64,000 nucleotides of DNA from the NCBI RefSeq assembly GCF_018614195.1, contig NZ_JAGGOT010000064.1:1-64000 (forward strand). The letters are read 5' to 3'. Positions 1-8,760 of the stretch are shown here, in pieces. Position numbers and translations under genes: made by a program. The notes below the pieces were generated by a model. The model was given only the letters and a program-made list of their open reading frames with translations, was not told the origin of the DNA and searched no databases. This DNA is from Streptomyces sp. ISL-43 (GTDB lineage Bacteria > Actinomycetota > Actinomycetes > Streptomycetales > Streptomycetaceae). The first letter of the stretch is position 1. Every line of letters starts with the position of its first letter.

Positions 1-50
1 CGGCCTAAATCACCAGCATTGAGCCTAGGCCTGCGCCGTCCCGCTCGCGC

Positions 51-89
51 GACGGGCGAGCGCGACGGGCGAGCGGGACGGGCGAGCGG
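51..89. repeat. Three tandem 13-bp GC-rich repeats
   Basis: Three head-to-tail copies of GACGGGCGAGCG plus one base start at 51, 64 and 77, followed by a GGC-rich tract. They lie downstream of the aldehyde dehydrogenase stop codon. No gene is visible in 1-129. The tract may be part of a transcription end region, but no clean terminator stem is seen. Confidence 0.6.
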
Positions 90-129
90 GCAGGCGGGCG
101 GGCGGGGCTACCGGGGCGGGCGGCCCGGA

Positions 130-1659
130 CTAGGCCCTGTCACCCGTGACCCGGCGCGGGAGTCCCAGCGGGTTGGCCTCCCGCAGCTCCGGCGGGAGCA
201 GGGCGTCCGGTACCGACTGGTAGGCCACCGGCCGCAGCCAGCGCTCGATCGCGGTCCCGCCGACCGAGGTGGAGTGGGAGGTCGCCGCCGGGTAGGGGCC
301 GCCGTGGTGCTGGGCCGGGGCCACGGCCACGCCGGTCGGCCAGCTGTTCACCACGACCCGCCCGGCCAGCGTCGTGACCTGGGAGATCAGCTCCGCCGCG
401 GGCCCCGGGCCGCCGTCGGCCTCGGCGGCCGACAGCTGGAGGGTCGCGGTGAGGTTCCCGGGGAGCCGGCCGAGGACGGCGGCGGCCTCGCCCTGGCCGG
501 CGTACCGCGCGAGCACGGTGACGGGGCCGAAGCACTCCTCGAGGAGCAGCTCGTAGGGGCCGCCCTCGATCAGGGTCCGCGCCGGGACGCTCAGGTAGCC
601 CGCGCCGACGGTGTGTTCGCCGCCGGAGCCGGGCGTGACGGGCGCGTCGACCCCGGGCAGCGCGGCGCGCTCGCGGACGCCGGCGACGAAGTTCTCCCGC
701 ATCCGGTGGTCGAGCAGCACCCCCGGACCGGTCTCCCCGAGCGCCTTGGCCAGCGCCCCGGCGAGCCGGTCGCCGGCCGCGCCCTCTGGTACGAGGACCA
801 GGCCCGGCTTGACGCAGAACTGGCCGACGCCGAGCGTGACCGAGCCCGCCAGTCCGCCGCCGATCTCCTCGGCGCGCTCGGCGGCGGCCGCCTCGGTGAC
901 CACGACCGGGTTCAGGGAGCCCAGTTCCCCGTGGAAGGGGATCGGCACGGGCCGGGTGGAGGCGGCGTCGAACAGCGCCCGCCCGCCCCGGATGGAACCG
1001 GTGAACCCGGCGGCGGTGACCAGCGGGTGCCGGATCAGTTCCAGGCCGGAGTCGAACCCGTGCACCACCGAGACCACCTCGGCCGGCAGCCCCGTGGCCA
1101 CGGCCGCGCGGCGCAGCAGCGCCGCGCACAGCTCGGAGGTGGCCGGGTGGTCGGGGTGCGCCTTGACCACGACGGGGCAGCCGGCGGCCAGCGCGCTGGC
1201 GGTGTCGCCGCCGGGTACGGAGAAGGCGAGCGGGAAGTTGGAGGCGGCGTAGACCGCGACCACGCCGAGCGGCACCTTGTAGCGGCGCAGTTCGGGGCGG
1301 GGCGGGGCGGTGGCGGGGTCGGCGCGGTCGATGCGGATGTCGAGGTAGGAGCCCTCGTCCACGGCGTCGGCGAAGGAGCGCAGCTGGCCGGTGGTGCGGG
1401 CGAGCTCGCCGGTGAGCCGGCCGGGGCCCAGCGCCGTCTCGGCGTCGGCGGCCTCCACGACCTGGGCGGCGGCCTCGTCGAGCAGGTCGGCGGCGGTACG
1501 CAGGAAGGCCGCGCGGGCCCCGGCGTCGGCGAGCGCGCCACGGGCCGCGTGGGCCGCGCGCACGGCTTCGTCCACCTCCTGGGGTGTGGCCTCCACCGCA
1601 ACCTGCTCGCGCGGCTTCCCGGTGCGGGGGTCCACACTCCAGACTGGTCCTGCTGCCAT
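130..1659 (-). CDS. NADP-dependent aldehyde dehydrogenase, ketoglutarate semialdehyde type
   Basis: The 509-residue protein belongs to the aldehyde dehydrogenase superfamily and resembles the NADP-dependent branch that includes 2,5-dioxovalerate (alpha-ketoglutarate semialdehyde) dehydrogenases. Visible landmarks are SNFPLAF near residue 140 (cofactor region), the general base Glu in FHGELGSLNP (about 245) and the nucleophilic Cys in GQFCVKPG (about 282). The start has an AGGAGG Shine-Dalgarno at 1669-1674. It is divergent from an IclR regulator with two palindromes in between, which suggests substrate-induced control of sugar-acid or hydroxyproline catabolism. The exact substrate is inferred from subfamily resemblance only. 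Confidence 0.88.
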   Translation of the reverse strand: MAAGPVWSVDPRTGKPREQVAVEATPQEVDEAVRAAHAARGALADAGARAAFLRTAADLLDEAAAQVVEAADAETALGPGRLTGELARTTGQLRSFADAVDEGSYLDIRIDRADPATAPPRPELRRYKVPLGVVAVYAASNFPLAFSVPGGDTASALAAGCPVVVKAHPDHPATSELCAALLRRAAVATGLPAEVVSVVHGFDSGLELIRHPLVTAAGFTGSIRGGRALFDAASTRPVPIPFHGELGSLNPVVVTEAAAAERAEEIGGGLAGSVTLGVGQFCVKPGLVLVPEGAAGDRLAGALAKALGETGPGVLLDHRMRENFVAGVRERAALPGVDAPVTPGSGGEHTVGAGYLSVPARTLIEGGPYELLLEECFGPVTVLARYAGQGEAAAVLGRLPGNLTATLQLSAAEADGGPGPAAELISQVTTLAGRVVVNSWPTGVAVAPAQHHGGPYPAATSHSTSVGGTAIERWLRPVAYQSVPDALLPPELREANPLGLPRRVTGDRA

Positions 1660-1700
1660 GGCGAATTGCCTCCTGGATCTACGCTGACCCGCGCGGTTGC

Positions 1701-1716
1701 GTTCAGTATTGTGAAC
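1701..1716. promoter_or_regulatory. Palindrome, candidate IclR operator 1
   Basis: GTTCAGTATTGTGAAC is an inverted repeat (GTTCA, 6-nt spacer, TGAAC) in the divergent region between the aldehyde dehydrogenase and the IclR gene. IclR-family regulators commonly bind short inverted repeats of this kind near their own promoters. Binding is inferred. Confidence 0.5.
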
Positions 1717-1730
1717 GCCGTTCCGGTGGA

Positions 1731-1746
1731 TGAATGATCACATTCA
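1731..1746. promoter_or_regulatory. Palindrome, candidate IclR operator 2
   Basis: TGAATGATCACATTCA is a near-perfect inverted repeat 30 bp from the first palindrome, measured start to start. It overlaps an upstream in-frame ATG at 1734, which argues that translation of the regulator really starts further down at 1806. Confidence 0.45.
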
Positions 1747-1805
1747 TCGTGGACTCTATTTCCGCGTCTTACGGGTTGACAAGAGACAAAGGGGCACGAA
1801 GGCGA

Positions 1806-2588
1806 ATGACGACAGCTGAGTCGGGGGGCTCGGGCGCGCCGGGGGCCGTCAAGTCGGCGGTACGCACGGTCCAACTGCTGGAACACTTCGCGTCGCGGCC
1901 GGGGCTGCACAGCCTGGCCGACATCCAGAACGACCTCTCCCTGCCCAAGTCCAGCCTCTACATGCTGCTGCGCACTCTGGTGAACCTGGGCTGGGTGGAG
2001 ACGGACGCGGCGGGTACGCGGTACGGCATCGGAGTGCGGGCGCTGCTCGTCGGCAGCTCGTACATCGACGGGGACGAGGTCGTCGCGGCGGCGCGGCCGA
2101 CGCTGGACCGGCTCTCCGACGACACGACGGAGACGATCCACCTGGCCCGGATGGACGGGACGAGCGTCGTCTACCTGGCGACCCGGCAGTCCCAGCACTA
2201 CCTGCGGCCCTTCACCCGCGTCGGGCGCCGGCTGCCCGTGCACTCGACGGCCCTCGGCAAGGCGCTGCTGGCCACGCACACGGACGAGGAGGTACGGGGA
2301 CTGCTGCCGCGGCGGCTGGAAGCCGTCACCGAACACACCATCACCGACCGGGACCGGCTCATCGACGAGCTGGCGCTGGTGCGCGAGCAGGGGTACGCGG
2401 TCGACCGCGAGGAGAACACGCTCGGACTGCGGTGCTTCGGCGTGGCGGTGCCCTACCGGACGCCGGCGCGGGACGCGGTGAGCTGCTCGGTGCCGGTGGC
2501 GCGGCTGACGCCGGGGCACGAGCGCGCCATCAAGGCGGCGCTGTTCGAGGCGCGGGACCGGCTGTCGGTGGTGACACGGCGGATGTGA
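1806..2588 (+). CDS. IclR-family transcriptional regulator
   Basis: The 260-residue protein has an N-terminal winged helix (about 15-75, with SLADIQNDLSLPKSSLYMLLRTL) and a C-terminal effector domain typical of IclR proteins, with HSTALGKALLA and the late segment LGLRCFGVAVPY. The ATG at 1806 is preferred over the upstream in-frame ATG at 1734 because the latter sits in a palindrome and adds a non-conserved leader. It is divergent from the aldehyde dehydrogenase, the probable target. The effector is unknown. Confidence 0.9.
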   Translation: MTTAESGGSGAPGAVKSAVRTVQLLEHFASRPGLHSLADIQNDLSLPKSSLYMLLRTLVNLGWVETDAAGTRYGIGVRALLVGSSYIDGDEVVAAARPTLDRLSDDTTETIHLARMDGTSVVYLATRQSQHYLRPFTRVGRRLPVHSTALGKALLATHTDEEVRGLLPRRLEAVTEHTITDRDRLIDELALVREQGYAVDREENTLGLRCFGVAVPYRTPARDAVSCSVPVARLTPGHERAIKAALFEARDRLSVVTRRM

Positions 2589-2653
2589 CGCAGCGGGCGC
2601 GGGTCGCCCGGCGCGGGTCGTCCGGCGCAGGTGGTGCGGCGGAGGCCCTGCTT

Positions 2654-2673
2654 CCTCCCCCGGGCGGGGGAGG
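2654..2673 (+). terminator. GC-rich hairpin after iclR-type gene
   Basis: CCTCCCCCG and CGGGGGAGG form a perfect 9-bp stem with a 2-nt loop, 65 nt after the regulator stop. There is no T-run, as is common for streptomycete terminators. Confidence 0.4.
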
Positions 2674-2727
2674 CGGTTCCCCATCAAGGGGGAGGTGGCG
2701 GGGGCGCGGAACCGGGACCGTTGAGTC

Positions 2728-3732
2728 ATGACCACACGAGCCGTTCACACGACGCGATCACCGCGACCGACGCACGAGGAAACACAGCCGCGGACCCCCC
2801 GGGCGGGAGCCGGACGCACCACCCTGGCCGTGGTGGCCATGGCCGCCACCCTCCCGTATCTGACCCTGAAGACCGCCTGGCTGGCCGGGAGCCGCATCGG
2901 GATACCGGACGGCAGCGTGCTGCTGGAGCCCGGGCTCTTCATCACCGCGGCCAATGCCGTCACGGTGCTCATGGACGCCGCCGTGATCGTGCTCGCGCTG
3001 GTGCTCACCAGGCCCTGGGGCATGAGGGCGCCTTCCTGGCTGCTGACGGTCCCGGTCTTCGTCGCCACCGGCCTTCTCACGCCCATCGTGCTCGGGTTCC
3101 CCGGCCAACTCCTCCTGAGGGCGCTGGGGGCGGGGCCGGACGCGGTCGAGCAGGCGACCAGGACGCCCTTCCTCGATCCCTGGGTCTTCCACGTCGTCTA
3201 CACGGGCTTCATCGTCCAGGCGATAGCCCTGGCCGGTCTGTTCGTGCCCTATGCGCGGGAGCGCTGGGGCCGGCGCTGGCAAGGCGTCCTCGGCGAAGGG
3301 CTCCCGTCGCCCACGGGGGTGGTGGCGGGGTCCGCGGCGGCGCTGTCCGTGGTGGTCGCGTTGACGCACTTCTACTGGGCCTTCGGCGGCACGGCCGGAC
3401 ACAACGCGTCGCAGATCGCGCAGTACTCCTCGGACACCGCCGTGGGCTCCGCCGTCCACGGGATATGCGCGCTGACCGCCGGGGCGGGGGCGGTGCTGCT
3501 CGCCAAGGGCGGGGCCCGGCGGGCGTGGTGGCCGCTGGCCGTCGCGTGGACCGGTTCGGCGGCGACCCTGTGCTGGGGGATGTGGCTGATGGTCGCCGCG
3601 ACGGGCGGTGGCACCGGCCCGGACGAACGGACCACCACGGCGACCTACCTGATCTACGCTGGCCAGATGATCACCGCGCTCCTCGCCGCCTCCGTCATGG
3701 GACGTTTCCTCGCCGGCCGGCGCCCGGTCTGA
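2728..3732 (+). CDS. Multi-pass membrane protein of unknown function
   Basis: The 334-residue protein has a polar Arg/Thr-rich N-terminus of about 30 residues followed by roughly seven or eight hydrophobic segments, for example around TLAVVAMAATLPYL, AVIVLALVLT, LLTVPVFVATGLL and ITALLAASVMGRFL. I do not recognise a catalytic motif. It ends 10 nt before a sensor kinase gene with which it is probably co-transcribed, so it may be an accessory or output of that two-component system. Confidence 0.8.
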   Translation: MTTRAVHTTRSPRPTHEETQPRTPRAGAGRTTLAVVAMAATLPYLTLKTAWLAGSRIGIPDGSVLLEPGLFITAANAVTVLMDAAVIVLALVLTRPWGMRAPSWLLTVPVFVATGLLTPIVLGFPGQLLLRALGAGPDAVEQATRTPFLDPWVFHVVYTGFIVQAIALAGLFVPYARERWGRRWQGVLGEGLPSPTGVVAGSAAALSVVVALTHFYWAFGGTAGHNASQIAQYSSDTAVGSAVHGICALTAGAGAVLLAKGGARRAWWPLAVAWTGSAATLCWGMWLMVAATGGGTGPDERTTTATYLIYAGQMITALLAASVMGRFLAGRRPV

Positions 3733-3742
3733 CGGGGCGGGC

Positions 3743-5125
3743 GTGGAGCGGAGACCGAAGGCGCGCGTCCGGCTGAGCCCGGGCCGGGAGGGTCTGGCCC
3801 CGGTGGGGCCGGGTCGGGGCCGGCTCGGGCGGGGCCGTCCCGGGCGGGAGTGGCGCAGCCGGGTCCGCCTCGGCTGGGTCCATCTCATACTCGGCGGGGC
3901 CCTGCTGATGCCGTACTTCCTGCTCGCGCAGGTGGCGGTCGGTGTGGTCGCCGGCGGCGGGTCCCCCGTGCTCGACTCCCTGCCGCTCAGCCTCGCCGCC
4001 TACGCCGTCAGCCTGCCGCTGGTCGCCGTGAGCGGGCTGTTCGGACTGGTCCGGCCGATGTCGGTGGCCGCGGTGCGGGCCATGTGCGCGGTGCCGGGGG
4101 AGCGGCTGGCCGAGGGGCGGGCCCGGAGCTGGGCGGCCCGGGGGCGGACCGCGGCCTGGTGGACCCTGCACCTGGGGGTCGGCGCGCTGGTCAGCGGGAT
4201 GACCCTGGCGGTCCCGCCCATGGCGGTGGTGCTGATCGCCCTGCCGTTCGTGAGCGCGCTGCGCGAGATCCCGCTCGGGTTCGGCTGCCTGAGCACCCGG
4301 ACCGAGTCGTATGTGGCCCCCCTGCTGGGGATCGGACTGCTGGCGGGACTCGTCCTGTGCGCCGCCGGGGCCACGGCGCTGCTGGCCCGGCTGGCGCCCG
4401 TGCTGCTCGGGCCGACGGCGGCGGACCGGCTGGCCGCGGCCGAGGAGCGGGCCGCCGACCTGGCGCTACGAGGCCGCCTGGCGCGGGAGCTGCACGACGC
4501 CGTAGGGCACGCGTTGAGCGCGGTCACCCTCCAGGCGAGCGCCGCCCGGCGGGTGCTCGACAGCGACCCCGGCTTCGTACGGGAGGCGCTGGCCGCGATC
4601 GAGGACACCACCCGGCGCACGGTGGGGGAGCTGGACGCGGTCCTCGGCCTGCTACGAGAGGGGGACGGCACGGAGGCCGGCCGAGCCGGGCCCGCGCCGA
4701 CGCTCGCCGCCGACTTGGAGGGGCTGCTGGCCCGCAGCCGGGCCGCGGGGACCCCGATCAGCACGCACCAGGACCCGGGGCCGGCCGGGGACTGGGCGCG
4801 GCTCCCGGCACTCGCCTCGCGGGAGGCGTACCGCATCGTGCAGGAAGGGCTGAGCAACGCCCTGCGGCACGGGGCGGCCCCGGTCGACCTGCGGATCCTC
4901 GTAAGGGAACGGAACGGACACAGTGAAATGGAGATCACCATGACCAACGGACCGGCCGCCTCCCCCGAAGTGGGGGAGGCCCGGGAAGCGCGTACCACCG
5001 GGGGCCGGGGGCTGCGGGGCGCCGCCGAGCGGGCCGCGCTGCTCGGCGGGCACGTCGAAGCCGGGCGGCACGAGGGCGGATGGCGGCTGCGGGCCGTCCT
5101 GCCCCTCGGCGGAGCAGCCCGATGA
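3743..5125 (+). CDS. Sensor histidine kinase, NarL/DesK type
   Basis: The 460-residue membrane kinase has about four to five transmembrane segments in residues 40-225. A HisKA_3 dimerisation domain follows with the phospho-acceptor His in ARELHDAVGHAL (about 251). The C-terminal ATPase domain shows the N-box in EGLSNALRHG and the G-box in GGRGLRGAAERA. The GTG start lies 10 nt after the preceding stop, suggesting coupling; no clear Shine-Dalgarno is seen, so the start is uncertain. The stop overlaps the response regulator ATG (ATGA), fixing the partnership. The signal is unknown. Confidence 0.9.
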   Translation: MERRPKARVRLSPGREGLAPVGPGRGRLGRGRPGREWRSRVRLGWVHLILGGALLMPYFLLAQVAVGVVAGGGSPVLDSLPLSLAAYAVSLPLVAVSGLFGLVRPMSVAAVRAMCAVPGERLAEGRARSWAARGRTAAWWTLHLGVGALVSGMTLAVPPMAVVLIALPFVSALREIPLGFGCLSTRTESYVAPLLGIGLLAGLVLCAAGATALLARLAPVLLGPTAADRLAAAEERAADLALRGRLARELHDAVGHALSAVTLQASAARRVLDSDPGFVREALAAIEDTTRRTVGELDAVLGLLREGDGTEAGRAGPAPTLAADLEGLLARSRAAGTPISTHQDPGPAGDWARLPALASREAYRIVQEGLSNALRHGAAPVDLRILVRERNGHSEMEITMTNGPAASPEVGEAREARTTGGRGLRGAAERAALLGGHVEAGRHEGGWRLRAVLPLGGAAR

Positions 5126-5799
5126 GCACGGCGCCCCGGCCGCCGCTGCGCGTCGTACTGGCCGATGACGAGCGGATGGTCCGCACCGCCCTGCGGGTCA
5201 TCCTCGAGGCCGAGCCCGACATGACGGTCGTCGGGGAGGCGGCCACCGGTACCGAGGCCGTGTCCGTGGTCCGCGCGCTCGCCCCGGACGTCGTGCTGAT
5301 GGACGTCCGGATGCCCGAGATCGACGGCATCCGCGCCACCGAGCGGATCCTGGCCACCATGGCCGAGCCGCCCCGGATCGTGGTGGTCACCACCTTCGAG
5401 AACGACTCGTACGTCTACGACGCGCTGCGCGCGGGGGCCTCCGGGTTCCTCCTCAAGCGGGCCGACCCCGACGAGCTGACCGGCGCGGTCCGGCTGGTGG
5501 CGCTGGGCGACTCGCTGCTCTTCCCGGCGGCCGTCCGCTCCCTGGCCGCCACCCACACCCCGCCCGGAGGCGGAGCGGCCGCCGCGCCCTGGGTGGCCCG
5601 GCTCACCGACCGGGAGGCCGACGTACTGCGGCTGATGGCCACCGGGCTGTCCAACCACGAGGTGAGCGAGCGCCTGGGCGTCGGCCCGCAGACGGTCAAG
5701 ACGCATGTCGCCTCGGTCCTGGCCAAGACCGGCTCCCGGGACCGCACGCAGGCGGTCATCGCGGCGTACGAGGGGGGCTTCCTCATGAGGAAGGGCTGA
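5122..5799 (+). CDS. LuxR/NarL-type response regulator
   Basis: The 225-residue protein has a receiver domain (acidic pair D15/D16, phospho-acceptor D61 in LMDVRMPE, conserved Lys at about 112 in GFLLKRAD). A C-terminal LuxR helix-turn-helix follows (LTDREADVLRLMATGLSNHEV, then VGPQTVKTHVASVL). The ATG at 5122 overlaps the kinase stop by four bases; an earlier in-frame ATG at 5080 would only add a tail antisense to nothing conserved. It forms a cognate pair with the upstream kinase. Confidence 0.93.
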   Translation: MSTAPRPPLRVVLADDERMVRTALRVILEAEPDMTVVGEAATGTEAVSVVRALAPDVVLMDVRMPEIDGIRATERILATMAEPPRIVVVTTFENDSYVYDALRAGASGFLLKRADPDELTGAVRLVALGDSLLFPAAVRSLAATHTPPGGGAAAAPWVARLTDREADVLRLMATGLSNHEVSERLGVGPQTVKTHVASVLAKTGSRDRTQAVIAAYEGGFLMRKG

Positions 5800-5861
5800 G
5801 AACTCCGCCACAATCGGGGCAGAGCGGAACGGCTGGGACGGCTGGGGCGTCCTTCTGGGGG

Positions 5862-7316
5862 ATGAACAAGACGATCAGGCGTGCGTCGGTCTTCTGTCTG
5901 CTTCTGGTGCTGGCCCTTTTGGTGCGGGTCACCTGGGTGCAGGCGTATCAAGGCCAGGCCCTCGCAGACGACAAGAACAACAAGCGGAACCTCATCGGGC
6001 AGTACGAGAACCCGTTGGGGAACATCATCGTGGGCGGGGAGGCGATCACCGGCTCCACGAAGACGGACGGCAAGACCTACTCGTACAAGCGGACGTACAC
6101 CGACGGAGCGCTGTACGCGCCGATCACCGGCTACAGCTCCCAGGCCTTCGGGGCGAGCATGCTGGAGGGCGTCTACAGGAACGTCCTCAACGGCTCCGAC
6201 AACCGGCTCAAGACGATCATGGACACGCTCACCAACAAGCGCGCGGCCCCCGGCAACGTGCTGACCACGATCGACAGGGACGTCCAGAAGGCGGGCTGGG
6301 ACGCGCTGCAGGACAAGCAGGGCTCCGCCGTGGCGATCGATCCGGCGACGGGCGAGGTCCTGGCCGTCGTGAACAATCCGACCTTCGACCCGGGCACCAT
6401 CGCCGGCGCCACCGACGCGGACCAGAAGGCCTGGGACGCGCTCAACGCCGACAAGGGCAAGGCGATGGAGAACACGGCCCTGCGCAAGCCGCAGGCGCCC
6501 GGTTCCACCTTCAAGCTGGTCACGCTGGCGGCGGCCATCGAGAACGGCCTGGTCACGAACATCGACACGCCCACCGGGGTCCCCGGTGACTACACGATTC
6601 CCGGCACGAGGACCAAGCTGCCCAGCGAGGCGGGCGACGCGGCCTGCAACAACGTGTCCCCGCGGACCGCGCTGAAGCTGTCCTGCAACAACGTCTTCGC
6701 GGACCTGGCCCACAAGCTCGGCCAGGACAAGATGCGCGCGATGGCGGAGAAGCTCGGCTTCAACGTCGTGCAGAAGATCCCCGTCTGGACCAGCCCGGCC
6801 AGCAAGTACCCGACGAAGAAGATGTCGGTCGACCAGGTCGCGCAGACGGGTATCGGCCAGTTCGACGTCCAGGCCACCCCGCTCCAGATGGCGATGGTGA
6901 CGGCCGCGATCGAGAACGGCGGCAAGCTGGTCTCCCCGCACGAGGTCTCCGAGGTCACCGACTCCAACGGCAACGTGCTGGAGAGCTTCAAGGACCCGAA
7001 GACCCAGCAGGTGATGAGCGAGAAGACCGCCTCGATGATCCGGGAGGCGATGCTCACGGTCGCCACCGAAGGCGGCGGCAAGAACGCCCTCGTCCAGGGC
7101 GCCGAGGTGGGGGCCAAGACAGGTACCGCCCAGCGCGGCGTGAACAACAGCCTGTCACCGCTCGCCTGGTTCACCTCGTACGGGAAGCTGAACGGCAAGC
7201 AGATCGTGGTCGCCGTGGTGATCGAGCGGTCGGACACCGACCGTTCCGAGATCGGCGGCGGCAAGCTGGCCGCCCCCGTCGCGCAGAAGATGATGGAGGC
7301 GTGGCTGAAGAAGTAG
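5862..7316 (+). CDS. Class B penicillin-binding protein (PBP2/PbpA type)
   Basis: The 484-residue peptidoglycan transpeptidase has one N-terminal membrane anchor (about 8-25) and an extracytoplasmic dimerisation region. The transpeptidase domain carries all three active-site motifs: SxxK as STFK (215-218), SxN as SCN (274-276) and KTG at 419-421. No PASTA domains are present. Length and motifs match the short PbpA-like proteins that streptomycetes carry in several copies. It has no ftsW/rodA partner here, and a strong terminator follows directly, so it appears monocistronic. A role in growth, sporulation or wall stress cannot be told from sequence. Confidence 0.92.
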   Translation: MNKTIRRASVFCLLLVLALLVRVTWVQAYQGQALADDKNNKRNLIGQYENPLGNIIVGGEAITGSTKTDGKTYSYKRTYTDGALYAPITGYSSQAFGASMLEGVYRNVLNGSDNRLKTIMDTLTNKRAAPGNVLTTIDRDVQKAGWDALQDKQGSAVAIDPATGEVLAVVNNPTFDPGTIAGATDADQKAWDALNADKGKAMENTALRKPQAPGSTFKLVTLAAAIENGLVTNIDTPTGVPGDYTIPGTRTKLPSEAGDAACNNVSPRTALKLSCNNVFADLAHKLGQDKMRAMAEKLGFNVVQKIPVWTSPASKYPTKKMSVDQVAQTGIGQFDVQATPLQMAMVTAAIENGGKLVSPHEVSEVTDSNGNVLESFKDPKTQQVMSEKTASMIREAMLTVATEGGGKNALVQGAEVGAKTGTAQRGVNNSLSPLAWFTSYGKLNGKQIVVAVVIERSDTDRSEIGGGKLAAPVAQKMMEAWLKK

Positions 7317-7374
7317 CCGCGCCGGCCGGCCCGTACGCGTGGCCGGATCGGGTGTGCGCCGGACGCGAAGGACG

Positions 7375-7405
7375 CGCGCCGGGAACCGGCAGGGTTCCCG
7401 GCGCG
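7375..7405 (+). terminator. Rho-independent terminator after the PBP gene
   Basis: A 13-bp perfect stem (CGCGCCGGGAACC with GGTTCCCGGCGCG, 5-nt loop) is followed by TTTCCTTTTCC. It ends 11 bp before the ATG of the next gene, so that gene must have a promoter inside or right after the hairpin, or be read through. Confidence 0.85.
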
Positions 7406-7416
7406 TTTCCTTTTCC

Positions 7417-7908
7417 ATGATCCGCAGCGCGCAGCCCGCCGACCTCGACGCCATCGCCGCCCTCCACACCCGGGCCCGTGCCACCTACTACCGGGGCCGG
7501 ATACCGCAGGAGGTCTACGGCGGCGCGGCCGAGCTGGCGCGCACCCGCGAGGGCTGGTCGCTGGCGGTGGCCCGCGCCGGAGCCGAGGGCGGGGTGCTCT
7601 GCGCCGAGCGCGACGGCGAGCTCACCGGGGTCGCCGCCTTCCGCACCGCCGACGGCGAGACCACCCTCACCCAGCTGCACGTGGACCCCGGGCACTGGCG
7701 CCGGGGGACCGGGGCCGCCCTGCACGCCGCCTGCCTGGACGCCTGGCGCCGGGCGGGCGTCCGCAGGGTCCGGCTGGAGGTCTACGAGCACAACCTGCGC
7801 GCCCAGGCGTTCTACGCCACCCACGGCTGGCTCCCGGACCCCGACGGAGCCCAGGCCGGCTCCCACCGCACGCTCTGGCTCGCGGTGGGGGAGCCGTCCG
7901 GGGAATGA
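7417..7908 (+). CDS. GNAT-family N-acetyltransferase
   Basis: The 163-residue protein has the GNAT fold signature: an N-terminal MIRSAQPADLDAIAALH strand/helix, central LTQLHVDPGHWRRGTGAALH (acetyl-CoA pyrophosphate loop, R/Q-x-x-G-x-G/A) and a C-terminal VRLEVYEHNLRAQAFYATHGW. The ATG at 7417 begins exactly at the conserved fold start but has no Shine-Dalgarno and sits right behind a terminator, so a leaderless transcript is possible. Substrate unknown. Confidence 0.85.
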   Translation: MIRSAQPADLDAIAALHTRARATYYRGRIPQEVYGGAAELARTREGWSLAVARAGAEGGVLCAERDGELTGVAAFRTADGETTLTQLHVDPGHWRRGTGAALHAACLDAWRRAGVRRVRLEVYEHNLRAQAFYATHGWLPDPDGAQAGSHRTLWLAVGEPSGE

Positions 7909-7966
7909 GACCGGAGGGCGATTGGTTGAAGCCGGAACAGTTGATTCCGTGGAGAGAAGAAGGAAA

Positions 7967-8677
7967 ATGCGCGTCGAGATCTGGAGCGACATCGCTTGCC
8001 CGTGGTGCTACATCGGCAAGGCCCGGTTCACTCGGGGACTGGCCGACTTCGCCCACCGTGACGAGGTCGAGGTCGTCTTCCGCTCCTTCGAGCTCGACCC
8101 GAACGGCGCCAAGGGGCAGGTGGCGCCCGTCGTGGAGATGCTGGCCAAGAAGTACGGCCGCACCCTCGAGGAGGCGCGCGGCATGGAGGAGCACGTCGCC
8201 GCGAGCGCCCGCGCCGAGGGGCTGACGTACCGCACCGAGGGCCGCGACCACGGCAACACCTTCGACATCCACCGCCTGCTGCACCTGGCCGCCGCCCGCG
8301 GCCGCCAGGAGGAGCTGCTCGACCTCGCCTACCGCGCCAACTTCGGCGAGGAGCGCTCCGTCTTCGACCCCGAGGTGCTGGTCGCGCTCGCCGTCGAGGC
8401 CGGGCTGGAGGAGGCCGAGACCCGCGCCGTGCTGGCCGACGAGTCCGCCTACGCCGCCGAGGTCCGGGCCGACGAGCGCGAGGCGGCCGAACTGGGCGCC
8501 AACGCTGTGCCGTTCTTCGTGCTCGACCGCCGTTACGGGATTTCGGGCGGCCAGCCCGCCGAGGTGTTCACGCGGGCGCTGGAGCAGGCGTGGGCCGGGC
8601 GCGAGGTGTCGGCGCCCGCCGCGCCCGAGGGTGAGGCGTGCGAGCCCGACGGCGCGTGCGCGGTGCCGCAGCCGTAA
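7967..8677 (+). CDS. DsbA/FrnE-family thiol oxidoreductase
   Basis: The 236-residue protein has a thioredoxin fold with the active site CPWC near residue 12 (SDIACPWCYIGKARF) and an inserted helical domain, as in FrnE-like cytoplasmic DsbA family members; the cis-Pro loop is in GANAVPFFVLDRRYGISGGQ. There is no signal peptide, so it acts in the cytosol. The start follows AGAAGAAGGA. The C-terminal tail carries two extra cysteines (about 225-232). Probable role: protein or polyketide-related dithiol chemistry; the substrate is not evident. Confidence 0.9.
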   Translation: MRVEIWSDIACPWCYIGKARFTRGLADFAHRDEVEVVFRSFELDPNGAKGQVAPVVEMLAKKYGRTLEEARGMEEHVAASARAEGLTYRTEGRDHGNTFDIHRLLHLAAARGRQEELLDLAYRANFGEERSVFDPEVLVALAVEAGLEEAETRAVLADESAYAAEVRADEREAAELGANAVPFFVLDRRYGISGGQPAEVFTRALEQAWAGREVSAPAAPEGEACEPDGACAVPQP

Positions 8678-8760
8678 GTCGGATTCATAAGTAAATCTTT
8701 GGGGTAATGCGCAAAACCCGCCAATGGACTTTGGGTTCCTCCTGGCGCAGAGTGGGTGGT

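Noticed and set aside
19..1737. Long plus-strand open frame across the aldehyde dehydrogenase
   Set aside because: It is antisense to a well-supported dehydrogenase with all active-site motifs and has a Gly/Arg-rich composition typical of shadow frames in high-GC DNA.
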